Assembly (NCBI GenBank): GCA_039640505.1 | Contig: CP046865.1 | Location: forward strand, 1,541,501 to 1,605,500 | Length of the DNA: 64,000 bases | Source of the DNA: Rhodobacteraceae bacterium Araon29 | GTDB taxonomy: Bacteria; Pseudomonadota; Alphaproteobacteria; Rhodobacterales; Rhodobacteraceae | Direction: 5' to 3' | Shown: in pieces, positions 44,059-52,629 of the stretch | Position numbering within the stretch: the stretch's first letter is position 1 | Layout: each line of letters starts with the position of its first letter | Translations under genes and position numbers: made by a program | The notes under the pieces: generated by a model | The model's database searches: none | Told to the model about the DNA's origin: nothing | The model's input: the letters and a program-made list of their open reading frames with translations, nothing else

Positions 44059-44973
44059 TTGCAGGCGGACTCTGAAGCAACAGATTTATTTTTAGAACCT
44101 TATTCGCGTGCCTATTGGGACATTTTACGAATGAGATGTGCTGCAATTTGCGCTGTTATGGTACTAATAGAAAAATCTTCAGCACAAAGTCAGCTCATCA
44201 ACACCCATCACCCAATGGCGACCACCCGTTTTTTCACGCTCATTGGTCACTTATTCCAGATGATGCTCTATCCCAAGGCAGAACAGCAATTTAACGGCGC
44301 TGTGATGGGGCAAACTGCCAGCAAAGCCAAGGTCAATGCAGAAACCGCCCATCAAAATGGGTTGAGCAAAGCCAGAGAAAGCTTTGCTGGCCGCTTGCTT
44401 ACGGATGCGCAATTCAACGAAGCCATTCACATCACAGAAATTCTAGAGCGCGAGATTTATAAATCGGGCAGTTTCAAAGACAAGCTTGGGAATTACGCCT
44501 ATGCCATGGGGCGCTCGGAAAATATGGACCCCAAGCGATTGGAAACGACCCTTCGTGATTTATACCGCGAGCGCACGGGGCAAACCATGTTCCAGCTGTG
44601 CGAAAGCCTCAAAGAGCGCGAGGCCGCCGTACAATCGAAAGCCCAGGACATCGCCCTGAATGCGGCTCATGAGATTGAGCCCATGATGGCCAATGGTGAC
44701 AAGATCAACTTCAATCGCGCTCTTGCGGAAAAAGCGCAAATGCTGGCCGATGACTATGGCGTGCGTGACAATCACGCCAAAAAGCTGATGGCCGATGCCT
44801 TTGTTGCCGAACAACGCGCCATAGGCGTTGAAACACCGCTGGAGCTGCGCGATTGGGGCAAACAATTGGATGAACACTATTATCGCCCCCAGATTGAACA
44901 AGAAAAGCAGGCGCGCGCTGCCGCCAAGCAAAATCAGGACACATCAGCGCGGTCGTTCAGCCGCCGCTCATGA
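44059..44973 (+). CDS. Chimeric ORF: metallopeptidase 3' part + mobilisation-type tail
   Basis: 304 residues. About the first 80 are the second half of the upstream metallopeptidase (LQADSEATDLFLEPYSRAYW, THHPMATTRFFTLIGHLFQM). From about residue 85 the sequence changes to a charged helical protein (DAQFNEAIHITEILEREIYK, SFKDKLGNYAYAMGRSEN, LYRERTGQTMFQLCESLKER). That is typical of relaxase- or plasmid-associated proteins in Rhodobacteraceae, although I cannot name the family. The base composition also shifts to GC-richer. It is probably a deletion fusion; any function is doubtful. Confidence 0.55.
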   Translation: MQADSEATDLFLEPYSRAYWDILRMRCAAICAVMVLIEKSSAQSQLINTHHPMATTRFFTLIGHLFQMMLYPKAEQQFNGAVMGQTASKAKVNAETAHQNGLSKARESFAGRLLTDAQFNEAIHITEILEREIYKSGSFKDKLGNYAYAMGRSENMDPKRLETTLRDLYRERTGQTMFQLCESLKEREAAVQSKAQDIALNAAHEIEPMMANGDKINFNRALAEKAQMLADDYGVRDNHAKKLMADAFVAEQRAIGVETPLELRDWGKQLDEHYYRPQIEQEKQARAAAKQNQDTSARSFSRRS

Positions 44974-45061
44974 CCATAGATTCTGGCCTGCCAGACACGC
45001 AAAATACCCTGCAACCGATCAGGCAGGCTGTCCCGAACCCTCAAAGACCGAAAGCCGCAAA

Positions 45062-45394
45062 ATGACACGAAAACCACCCCATAACCACGGACATGATCCG
45101 ACACCCTCCATCACCATCGACTGGGATTTTTATGCCCAGTTTCTTGAAGATGTGGATATGAGCGATGATGAAACGCTTGAATTTCTCCAAGCCCTTGTTT
45201 CCATCGTGATCGGCTTTGTTGATCTTGGCTTCAATGTCCATCCTGCACAACTGGCAACGAAAGATGCTTTTGCAAAAAACCAGACCTGTGGGTCGATTGC
45301 AGATAGAACGCCAAATCTGCCGCTTGATGTGCTAGGGTCACACCATGCCAATCACACATCAAAGAATGACGCCACGACTGCGAGGTCTAAATGA
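45062..45394 (+). CDS. Small acidic protein coupled to the serine recombinase
   Basis: 110 residues from ATG 45062. The core ITIDWDFYAQFLEDVDMSDD, ETLEFLQALVSIVIGFVDLG, FNVHPAQ looks like a conserved small protein that accompanies serine recombinases in Rhodobacteraceae mobile elements. Its stop overlaps the recombinase ATG (ATGA), so the two are co-translated. It could be an accessory or control factor (for example a directionality factor); this is inference from linkage. Confidence 0.65.
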   Translation: MTRKPPHNHGHDPTPSITIDWDFYAQFLEDVDMSDDETLEFLQALVSIVIGFVDLGFNVHPAQLATKDAFAKNQTCGSIADRTPNLPLDVLGSHHANHTSKNDATTARSK

Positions 45395-47148
45395 CTGACA
45401 CTAATCAAAAAGCCCTGATCTATTGCCGCGTGTCCTCCAAAACACAAGAAGAGGAAGGCCACGGGCTGCAAAGCCAAGAAACCCGTTGCCGCGAATATGC
45501 GGCGAACAAGCGCTATGGGGTTGAGGCTGTCTTTCCCGATACCATCACTGGCGGCGGTGATTTTATGAAACGCCCTGGTATGGTGGCGCTTTTGTCCTAT
45601 CTCGATGCCCAAAGACCAAAAGAGCCAACTGAAAACTATGTGGTCATCTTTGACGATCTCAAACGCTTTGCGCGGGATACGCGCTTTCATCTGGATTTGC
45701 GCGATGCGCTACGTTCACGCGGGGCCACCATTGAATGCCTGAACTTCAAATTTGAAGACACGCCCGAAGGCGAATTCATCGAAACCATCATGGCCGCGCA
45801 AGGGGCATTGGAGCGCAAGCAAAATGGTCGTCAAGTTGCTCAAAAAATGCGGGCCAGAATGCTGGGTGGCTATTGGATACATAATGCGCCTGCTGGTTAT
45901 AAATATGAAACCCGAAAAGGCCATGGCAAAATACTGGTGCGAGATGAGCCTCTTGCCACCATCGTCACCGAAGGATTTGAAGGCTATGCCTCTGGCCGCT
46001 TTGAAACACAGGCCGAGGTCAAACGCTTTTTTGAAACCAAGCCTGATTTTCCACGCAATAACAGAGGCATAATTACTCAACAGCGTGTCACGGATATTTT
46101 GACCCACCCGATCTATACGGGCTATATTTGTTCCGAGAATTACCAGATTGATTGGCTCAAAGGCCATCACCCCGCGCTCATCTCACTCGAGACCTTTGAC
46201 AGGGTGCGAAAACGCCGCAAGGGCCCCGCCAAAACCCCCATGCACCAGAATATCGGCAAGGATTTTGCCCTGCGCGGCTTTGTGACCTGCGGGTGCTGCA
46301 ACACGCCGCTGCGCTCTTCCTGGTCCAAAGGCAATACAAAACACTATGCCTATTATCTGTGCCAGACGAAGGGCTGCGAGGCCTATGGCAAATCCATCCC
46401 CCGCGATAAAATCGAACGGGAAGTCGGCCAGATCATCAAAGCGCTTGAACCCAGCCCGACCTTGATTGAGCTGACCACCGCCTTGTTCAAAGACATCTGG
46501 ACTCAACGTGTCAAACAAGCCGAAAAAGCTCTGGCCTCCGCCAAAAGCCAAATCAGAGCGATTGAAAAGCAGACAGAATCCCTGCTCATGCGCATTGTTG
46601 ATGCAAGCTCACCAACGGTCATTCGCGCCTATGAGGTCAAAATCGCAGATTTAGAGCAAAATAAGCTCAGATTGGCCGATCAGCTGGCAAATTACACCAA
46701 ACCATCAAACAGCATGGACGAAAAACTAGAACTCGCCCTGCAATTCCTCGCAAACCCTTGGAAACTATGGGAAACAGGTGAGATCACCCTGCGTAGAACA
46801 GTGCTGAGACTGGCCTTCAAAGACCGTCTGCAATACCACCTAAAAAAGGGAGCTAGAACCCCTTATTTATCATTACCTTTCAAGGCCTTAAGGGGTAATT
46901 TTTCTCAAGAATTCTGTTTTGGTGCCCAGGAGAGGACTCGAACCTCCACGTCCATAAGGACACTAGCACCTGAAGCTAGCGCGTCTACCAATTCCGCCAC
47001 CTGGGCAGGTGTCTTGAGGTCGGCGTTTAAACGCGCAGTGAAGCAGAGTCAACGGTATGGTGGAGCAAAATATAAGCTTAGGCCGGGATCTCTATTGGTC
47101 AGCGCTGCAGTGCGTAAAGCCGTTGGTTCACAGAGCGCGGTCTGCTAA
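45391..47148 (+). CDS. Serine recombinase (large, integrase of the element)
   Basis: A large serine recombinase: resolvase domain with nucleophile Ser in ALIYCRVSSKTQEEEGHGLQ, GGDFMKRPGMVALLSYL, FDDLKRFARDTRFH; a recombinase domain (RKGPAKTPMHQNIGKDFALR); a zinc ribbon (CGCCNTPLRSS ... YLCQTKGCEAYG); and a coiled-coil tail ending RTPYLSLPFKAL. The frame then runs through the antisense of tRNA-Leu (GAQERTRTSTS) to a stop at 47146-47148 in host DNA, giving 585 residues. Without the element's junction it would end after about 520. It probably catalyses tRNA-Leu integration. Confidence 0.92.
   Translation: MTDTNQKALIYCRVSSKTQEEEGHGLQSQETRCREYAANKRYGVEAVFPDTITGGGDFMKRPGMVALLSYLDAQRPKEPTENYVVIFDDLKRFARDTRFHLDLRDALRSRGATIECLNFKFEDTPEGEFIETIMAAQGALERKQNGRQVAQKMRARMLGGYWIHNAPAGYKYETRKGHGKILVRDEPLATIVTEGFEGYASGRFETQAEVKRFFETKPDFPRNNRGIITQQRVTDILTHPIYTGYICSENYQIDWLKGHHPALISLETFDRVRKRRKGPAKTPMHQNIGKDFALRGFVTCGCCNTPLRSSWSKGNTKHYAYYLCQTKGCEAYGKSIPRDKIEREVGQIIKALEPSPTLIELTTALFKDIWTQRVKQAEKALASAKSQIRAIEKQTESLLMRIVDASSPTVIRAYEVKIADLEQNKLRLADQLANYTKPSNSMDEKLELALQFLANPWKLWETGEITLRRTVLRLAFKDRLQYHLKKGARTPYLSLPFKALRGNFSQEFCFGAQERTRTSTSIRTLAPEASASTNSATWAGVLRSAFKRAVKQSQRYGGAKYKLRPGSLLVSAAVRKAVGSQSAVC
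46920..46937. repeat. Attachment-site repeat, tRNA-Leu 3' end
   Basis: The right copy of the 18-bp direct repeat (see 16126-16143). It forms the last 18 bases of tRNA-Leu, including CCA, supplied by the element. Confidence 0.85.
46920..47006 (-). tRNA. tRNA-Leu (anticodon CAG)
   Basis: 87 bases with encoded CCA. The acceptor GCCCAGG pairs with CCTGGGC, the D-arm is TGGCGGAATTGGTAGACGC, and the anticodon stem CTAGC/GCTAG contains TTCAGGT with CAG. There is a class II variable arm, and the T-arm is GGTTCGAGTCC. It is the integration target of the element to its left. Confidence 0.96.
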
Positions 47149-47157
47149 AAGCCGGAT

Positions 47158-47832
47158 ATGAACCAATTGCTTGAAACTGATCTTTATGGCCCGATAAAGG
47201 CTCTGTTTGAGGCCAATGGGTTTGAGGTGAAAGCCGAAATAGGCGCGTCGGATGTTGTCGCCATACGGTCAGGCGAAGATCCGGTGATTATTGAATTAAA
47301 GCTGGGGTTTTCATTAACTCTACTGCATCAAGCTGTTGCCCGGCAATCGATAACCGAGCGGGTTTATGTGGCCGTTCCAAAATGGAAAGGCAAAGCGGGC
47401 TGGAGTGCCTTTAAACGAAATACCGGACTTTGCCGGCGTTTGGGGCTTGGGGTGATTGCCGTGGATATTGCCAGCGGCGCGGCCGACATTCGCTGTGATC
47501 CTGCGCCCTATGCGCCGCGTAAATCAAAATCAAAAAAGGTGGCATTGAAGGCGGCATTTGAGCGCCGCAAAGGCGATCCCAATCTCGGCGGAACGCAGCG
47601 CAGCGCATTGGTCACCTCGTACCGGCAAGAGGCGCAAAGATGCGCTTTTTATCTGCTGGACCATGGCCCCAGCAAAGGCGCAGATCTGGCCAAATCGGTA
47701 GCGGTGGCGCATGCAACGCGGCTGATGGCGGAAAACTATCATGGCTGGTTTATCCGCGTTGCGCGCGGGATTTATGATCTGTCAGACCAAGGGCGTGAAA
47801 TGGCCAAAGACCTTAAGGCGTCAAAAGCTTAG
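47158..47832 (+). CDS. DUF2161 protein, PD-(D/E)XK nuclease-like
   Basis: A 224-residue member of DUF2161 (COG5482). The N-terminal half has a PD-(D/E)XK-like core (EIGASDVVAIRSGEDPVIIELKLGFSL: D, then E-x-K) and VYVAVPKWK. The C-terminal half is a winged-helix-like segment (ALVTSYRQEAQRCAFYLLDH ... RVARGIYDLSDQG). Sometimes annotated as a phosphodiesterase; a role in nucleic-acid processing is inference. It is the first core gene right of the tRNA-Leu island. Confidence 0.85.
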   Translation: MNQLLETDLYGPIKALFEANGFEVKAEIGASDVVAIRSGEDPVIIELKLGFSLTLLHQAVARQSITERVYVAVPKWKGKAGWSAFKRNTGLCRRLGLGVIAVDIASGAADIRCDPAPYAPRKSKSKKVALKAAFERRKGDPNLGGTQRSALVTSYRQEAQRCAFYLLDHGPSKGADLAKSVAVAHATRLMAENYHGWFIRVARGIYDLSDQGREMAKDLKASKA

Positions 47833-47935
47833 AGCGCTTGGCCAACTGCGCCAATTTAACCGGATAACCAACTTGTCTATTGGGCTTATACTGGATACAT
47901 CTGGGCCAAAGTGAAAACCAGCAGGATCTTATTTG

Positions 47936-48925
47936 ATGTCTAAACTTGTGACTATTTTCGGCGGATCGGGATTTGTAGGGCGCTATATTGTGCGCCATAT
48001 GGCGAAAGAGGGCTGGCGCGTGCGGGTGGCTGTGCGGCGGCCCAATGAAGCTCTGTTTGTAAAGTCCAATGGCGCGGTTGGTCAGGTCGAGCCGGTATTT
48101 TGCAATATCCGCGATGATCGGTTGGTGCGCGATGCGTTACAAGGGGCCGATGCGGTGGTCAATTGTGTAGGCACATTTGATGTCGGCGGAAAGAACAGCT
48201 TTGACGCGGTGCAGCTTAAAGGCGCCGAACGTATTGCGCGGATCGCAGCTGAAATGGATATTGCCAACATGGTGCATCTTTCGGCCTTAGGCGCTGATGA
48301 GAACGGTGACAGCGCTTATGCCCAATCAAAGGCGGCGGGTGAGGCGGCGATCCTTGCACATATTTCCGATGCCATGATCCTAAGGCCCTCGGTCATCTTT
48401 GGAACCGAGGATCAGTTCTTTAACCGCTTTGCGGCAATGTCCAAATTTGGGCCGATCTTGCCGATCGCGGGCGCGGCCAGCCGTTTTCAGCCGGTTTATG
48501 TTGATGATGTGGCGCAGGCTGCTGTGCGCGGTATTTTGGGTCAGTCCCCGGGCGGCATTTATGAGCTTGGCGGCCCGGATGTGGCCAGCTTGGGCGATTT
48601 AATGGGCCAAATGCTTAAAATCATTCAACGCCGGCGCTTGGTGCTAAACCTGCCATTTTTTGCCGCGCGGCTTATGGCACTCGGCTTTGATAGTGCGCAA
48701 ACTCTGAGCTTAGGCTTGTTCCATAACGGAATTTTGACCCGTGATCAGGTCAAACAACTGGCCCAAGACAATGTTGTATCCGAAGCGGCTAAAGGGTTTG
48801 CAGATCTTGGTATTGAACCGACACCGATGGCATCCGTGCTGCCTGACTATTTGTGGCGTTATCGTCCATCTGGGCAATATGCCGAGATTAAGGCCTCGGC
48901 TGGAAACCTGCGGTCAGATAGCTAA
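47936..48925 (+). CDS. NDUFA9-like NAD(P)-binding complex I-associated protein
   Basis: A protein of about 329 residues, an atypical SDR with the Rossmann motif VTIFGGSGFVGRYIVRHMA, VRRPNEA, DAVVNCVGTF, YAQSKAAGEAAI and FQPVYVDDVAQA. It belongs to the NDUFA9/39-kDa-subunit family found in alphaproteobacterial complex I preparations, where NAD(P)H is structural. It has no signal peptide. The start ATG 47936 directly follows a TTG, which gives a second, less likely start. Confidence 0.85.
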   Translation: MSKLVTIFGGSGFVGRYIVRHMAKEGWRVRVAVRRPNEALFVKSNGAVGQVEPVFCNIRDDRLVRDALQGADAVVNCVGTFDVGGKNSFDAVQLKGAERIARIAAEMDIANMVHLSALGADENGDSAYAQSKAAGEAAILAHISDAMILRPSVIFGTEDQFFNRFAAMSKFGPILPIAGAASRFQPVYVDDVAQAAVRGILGQSPGGIYELGGPDVASLGDLMGQMLKIIQRRRLVLNLPFFAARLMALGFDSAQTLSLGLFHNGILTRDQVKQLAQDNVVSEAAKGFADLGIEPTPMASVLPDYLWRYRPSGQYAEIKASAGNLRSDS

Positions 48926-48951
48926 ATGGCCGCTTTGCAGGACGGTTTGTA

Positions 48952-50130
48952 ATGTATATCGGGATTGCGCTTTTATGCCTTTCCTACATATGCAGCCAGT
49001 TTTTTCGCAGCTTTTTAGCCGTTTTAACTAGTCAATTATCGCTAGATCTCGGTGCCACTGCAGATCAGTTGGCGTTGGCATCAGGTCTTTGGTTTCTAGC
49101 TTTTTCGGCGATGCAAATTCCAATCGGGTGGGCGCTTGATAAATTTGGTCCGCGGTTGACAGCAGGTTTGCTGTTTATATTGGGCGGCGGTGGCGGTGCG
49201 GTAATTTTTGCAGCCGCTCAGGCCGTCTGGCATGTACATTTGGCGATGGTGCTGCTTGGGGTTGGGTGCGCGCCGGTTCTTATGGGGGCGTATTTCATTT
49301 TTGCCCGGCTTTATCCGGCAAAAGTTTTTGCCACTTTGGCGGCTGTGATGGTTGGCGTTGGCTCGCTCGGCAATTTGGCTGGATCAGCGCCTTTGGTCTA
49401 TGCGGTACAGGCGCTGGGATGGCGCGAAGCCATGGCAATTATTGCAGCTCTGTCCGTACTGATCGGGGCAGGTTTACTTTTGTTTGTGCGCAACCCCGAA
49501 CCCTTGACGGGCAAAGCCGAGGGAAGCTTGCTTGATTTGCTGCGTCTGCGGGCGCTTTGGCTTATTTTACCGTTGATGCTGATGAGTTATGCGCCGGCTG
49601 CCGGTTTGCGCGGTGTCTGGATTGGGCCCTATTTGACAACAGTGCATGGCGCAGGCCCCGATGCCGTTGGCCGGGCTGCGATGATTATGAGTTTGGCAAT
49701 GATCTTGGGTACGTTCCTTTATGGCCCCTTAGATCGCATTTTTAAAACCCGCAAGTGGGTGGTTTTTGGCGGCAACGCTTTGGGCGCACTGTGTTTGGCG
49801 GTTCTTAGCTTTTCCCCACAAATTGGATATACTGGCGCTGTTACGGCTTTTGCGCTCGTTGGGTTTTTTGGAATGTCCTATCCAGTGCTGGTGGCGCATG
49901 GGCGCAGCTTTGCACCGGCTCATTTAACCGGCCGTGGGGTGACTTTGATGAACCTGTTTAGCATCGCGGGTGTCGGAGTTTTTCAGGTCATCACCAGCCG
50001 CTTGCACAAAGCTGCTGTGGCCAAAGGCGGGGTAGGGGCCAATGTATATGAACCGCTGTTTCTGCTCTATGCGTTTGCGCTTTTAGTCGGCGTGTTGATT
50101 TACGCTCTGTCGCAAGACCGGTTGGATTAA
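48952..50130 (+). CDS. Major facilitator superfamily transporter
   Basis: 392 residues and about twelve hydrophobic helices. MFS loop 2-3 is PIGWALDKFGPRLTAGLLF (the D-x-x-G-x-R motif as DKFGPR), GVGCAPVLMGAYFIFARLYP, and LDRIFKTRKWVVFGG in the second half. It starts close after the NDUFA9-like gene. The substrate cannot be judged from sequence. Confidence 0.88.
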   Translation: MYIGIALLCLSYICSQFFRSFLAVLTSQLSLDLGATADQLALASGLWFLAFSAMQIPIGWALDKFGPRLTAGLLFILGGGGGAVIFAAAQAVWHVHLAMVLLGVGCAPVLMGAYFIFARLYPAKVFATLAAVMVGVGSLGNLAGSAPLVYAVQALGWREAMAIIAALSVLIGAGLLLFVRNPEPLTGKAEGSLLDLLRLRALWLILPLMLMSYAPAAGLRGVWIGPYLTTVHGAGPDAVGRAAMIMSLAMILGTFLYGPLDRIFKTRKWVVFGGNALGALCLAVLSFSPQIGYTGAVTAFALVGFFGMSYPVLVAHGRSFAPAHLTGRGVTLMNLFSIAGVGVFQVITSRLHKAAVAKGGVGANVYEPLFLLYAFALLVGVLIYALSQDRLD

Positions 50131-50250
50131 CCAATATTTTGCTTGGGTATTTTACCCGCCCCCCTTTCATCCACTGGCGGCCTGCGCTAAGACGACTACG
50201 GGTCTTGCAGGATAAGAGCCAGCTAAAGAAAAATAAGAGGAACTCTACCC

Positions 50251-51273
50251 ATGGGGTACAACATCGTTGTTGTTGGCGCGACCGGAAATGTCGGGCGCGA
50301 AATGTTAAACATTCTGGCCGAACGTCAGTTTCCAGTGGAAAAAATTGCCGTGCTGGCAAGCCGCCGCTCGCTGGGCACCGAGGTTAGTTTTGGCGATGAC
50401 ACCTTAAAAACCAAGGATCTAGACACCTTTGACTTTTCTGGCTGGGATATGGCGCTGTTTGCCATTGGCTCTGACGCAACCAAGAAATACGCCCCTAAAG
50501 CGGCCGCTGCCGGATGTGTGGTGATCGATAACAGCTCGCTTTACCGGTACGATCCAGATGTGCCTTTGGTGGTCCCTGAGGTCAACGCCGATGCGGTTAT
50601 GGGCTATGCAAAGAAAAACATCATTGCCAATCCCAACTGCTCGACGGCGCAGATGGTCGTTGCGCTAAAGCCGCTGCATGATCGGGCTAAAATCAAGCGG
50701 GTTGTGGTTTCGACCTATCAATCTGTTTCAGGCGCGGGAAAGTCAGGTATGGATGAGCTTTGGGATCAAACCAAAGCAATTTACAATCCAACCAGCCACG
50801 TAAGCGCGAAGACCTTTCAAAAACAGATCGCCTTTAATGTGATCCCGCATATTGACGTATTTATGGAGGACGGATCGACCAAAGAAGAATGGAAAATGGT
50901 CGCAGAGACCAAAAAGATCGTTGATCCATCCATCAAGGTGACCGCGACCTGTGTGCGAGTGCCGGTTTTTGTGGGCCATTCAGAAGCGATCAATATAGAG
51001 TTTGAAGAGTTTCTTGATGAAGATGAAGCCCGCGATATCCTGCGTGAAGCGCCGGGCATTATGGTCATCGACAAACGCGAAAACGGTGGCTACGTGACCC
51101 CGATTGAAGCGGTTGGCGATTTTGCCACCTTTATCAGCCGTATCCGTCAGGACAGCACCATTGATAATGGGCTTAACCTGTGGTGTGTGTCTGATAATTT
51201 ACGCAAGGGCGCGGCTTTGAACGCGGTTCAAATTGCTGAAACCCTTGGCCTGAAGGTCCTTAAAAAAGGTTAA
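50251..51273 (+). CDS. asd: Aspartate-semialdehyde dehydrogenase
   Basis: 340 residues. Reduces aspartyl-phosphate to aspartate semialdehyde in the Lys/Thr/Met and cell-wall pathway. Evidence: NADP loop VVVGATGNVGREMLNIL, catalytic Cys in NPNCSTAQMVVAL, the serine-glycine loop STYQSVSGAGKSGMDEL and RVPVFVGHSEAINIE (His general acid). AGAGGAA precedes ATG 50251. A terminator-like hairpin follows. Confidence 0.96.
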   Translation: MGYNIVVVGATGNVGREMLNILAERQFPVEKIAVLASRRSLGTEVSFGDDTLKTKDLDTFDFSGWDMALFAIGSDATKKYAPKAAAAGCVVIDNSSLYRYDPDVPLVVPEVNADAVMGYAKKNIIANPNCSTAQMVVALKPLHDRAKIKRVVVSTYQSVSGAGKSGMDELWDQTKAIYNPTSHVSAKTFQKQIAFNVIPHIDVFMEDGSTKEEWKMVAETKKIVDPSIKVTATCVRVPVFVGHSEAINIEFEEFLDEDEARDILREAPGIMVIDKRENGGYVTPIEAVGDFATFISRIRQDSTIDNGLNLWCVSDNLRKGAALNAVQIAETLGLKVLKKG

Positions 51274-51298
51274 TCCGAGTACACCTTAAAAGTGTTTT

Positions 51299-51325
51299 AG
51301 CCTCCCTATGGTTTGGGGGGGCCTT
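51299..51325 (+). terminator. Likely asd terminator
   Basis: AGCCTCCC, a short loop, then GGGGGGGC, followed by a T-rich run (TTTTTGTTTTT at about 51336-51346). The stem has a G-T pair, so its strength is moderate. Confidence 0.6.
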
Positions 51326-51399
51326 TCGGCATTAGTTTTTGTTTTTCTCAACCCTAAAGGATGCGGTTATCCATACATCTTTGACAGGGTTTATCCGAA

Positions 51400-51593
51400 C
51401 GATCCAGTGTAATTGCCACCTGTCAGGGCTAATCTGATGGCGCAAACACCGGTGTGTTTGCCCAGAATGTAAGCGCTCTTATTCGAGCGATACCGTGCGC
51501 AAAGCACGAAGAGTTGGACCGGCCTGGTGCCTTAGACACCGCATCCCTTACCTTGGGTGTCAGGCTGGTTTGACAACGGATAACAGGGTAGCA
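51400..51593 (+). ncRNA. Hairpin-rich leader of unknown class
   Basis: Several short hairpins follow one another: GCAAACAC/GTGTTTGC (51442-51461, perfect 8-bp stem with 4-base loop), CGCTC/GAGCG (about 51475-51490), CGTGC/GCACG (about 51500-51514) and GGTG/CACC (about 51528-51542). They precede the small ORF at 51594 (AGGG site at about 51585). This looks like a structured 5' leader or small RNA; I cannot match it to a known riboswitch. Confidence 0.4.
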
Positions 51594-51800
51594 ATGGCGT
51601 CTCTCTCTTCTAAATCACTATTTGCTAAACTGGTAAAACGACGCGAGTTGCATGCCGCAGCCTCTGCAGAACAGGAAAAGCGCTCTCCTTTATCGCAGGC
51701 GGAATTGCAGAATTTGTTTGCCTATGATTTGAAAACAGCAGATGCACATCTATCAAAATTGAAACTGCTGACTAAAGATAATCGGTTTAAACCGGTGTAG
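51594..51800 (+). CDS. Small hypothetical protein (68 aa)
   Basis: Basic, helical 68-residue protein (SLFAKLVKRRELHAAASAEQ, ELQNLFAYDLKTADAHLSKL). ATG 51594 has AGGG upstream; the frame is open from 51495 but that part is the hairpin-rich leader. No family recognised. It lies between asd and the convergent carbonic anhydrase. Confidence 0.5.
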   Translation: MASLSSKSLFAKLVKRRELHAAASAEQEKRSPLSQAELQNLFAYDLKTADAHLSKLKLLTKDNRFKPV

Positions 51801-51978
51801 GTCACCACCGGTTGGTGTCAAACTCCGAGTAAAATCGCACCGCATCCGCGCAATTTTTACCGCAGGAAACACGTTTTTTTGCACCACTGCGAAACTGCCG
51901 CGATACTGTTGCAATACCGACGTCGCTTTTTACCCCCAAAGCAGAGCCATAAAAAATCAACTTGAGTGTTGAATTGTT

Positions 51979-52629
51979 TTAAACAGGGGTAAATTTGTTC
52001 GAATTTGAATCGTAAGCTTCAAGCCCGCCCGCACCGATATCTGTCCACAGCCCATGCAGGCTAAGCTCTTCTTGTTCAACAGCTTTCTTGACAAATGGGA
52101 ATGTCATCAGGTTTTCCAAAGAGGTCAGCACGGCTTTTTTCTCAAGGGCTTGCATGTTATCGCCGACATTATCGGTGATGTTGAGCGTATCATAAGCCGG
52201 CCTAAGGATTTCAAGCCATCTGCCGACAAAGCTTGTTTTTTCTTCTAAATCAGGGGCTTGGCCTGAGCACATTTCATAACAGCCCTGCACACCGCCGCAG
52301 TTTGAATGGCCTAGAACAATGATATGGCCGACTTTTAGAGCGCTAACTGCATATTCAACAGCCGCGCTGGTGCCATGCTGTTGACCGTCCGGTTGAAAGG
52401 GTGGGACCAAATTTGCGATATTGCGGTGGATAAAGAATTCGCCTTGATCGGCGCCAAAAATTTGGGTCGCCTGAACCCGCGAATCGCAGCACGATATCAC
52501 CATTGCCCGTGGTCGTTGCCCCTCTGAGGCAAGCTTCTTATACCAGGTTTTATCTTCTGAATACGAGGTCGCAAACCATCCATGATAGCGCTGCAAAAGA
52601 AAGGATGGCAAAGGTTTTACAAACTCCAT
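51979..52629 (-). CDS. Beta-class carbonic anhydrase
   Basis: 216 residues from ATG 52629 (CTGGAGG seven bases upstream). Interconverts CO2 and bicarbonate. Zinc ligands are visible in ISCCDSRVQATQIFG (Cys, Asp/Arg dyad) and VLGHSNCGGVQG (His, Cys). FIHRNIANLVPP and SAAVEYAVSALKV are conserved. No signal peptide, so it is cytoplasmic. Confidence 0.95.
   Translation of the reverse strand: MEFVKPLPSFLLQRYHGWFATSYSEDKTWYKKLASEGQRPRAMVISCCDSRVQATQIFGADQGEFFIHRNIANLVPPFQPDGQQHGTSAAVEYAVSALKVGHIIVLGHSNCGGVQGCYEMCSGQAPDLEEKTSFVGRWLEILRPAYDTLNITDNVGDNMQALEKKAVLTSLENLMTFPFVKKAVEQEELSLHGLWTDIGAGGLEAYDSNSNKFTPV

Larger units (their letters stand above)
16126..46937. mobile_element. Integrated element (~30.8 kb) in tRNA-Leu(CAG)
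   Basis: The element is bounded by the 18-bp tRNA-Leu 3'-end repeat at both ends. A serine recombinase lies just inside the tRNA end, and the intact tRNA is at the right junction, the standard geometry of tRNA-targeted elements. Contents are entirely accessory: IS66, IS3 and their fragments, tyrosine-integrase and plasmid-replication remnants, mobilisation-type remnants, and a catabolic/ABC transporter cargo. The recombinase reading frame crosses the junction; in a circular form it would stop 12-15 bases past the core. Whether it still excises is unknown. Confidence 0.75.

Noticed and set aside
46924-47148. The last 75 residues of the recombinase frame as a genuine domain.
   Set aside because: They translate antisense tRNA-Leu and host intergenic DNA, a known artefact of integrases ending at tRNA attachment sites.
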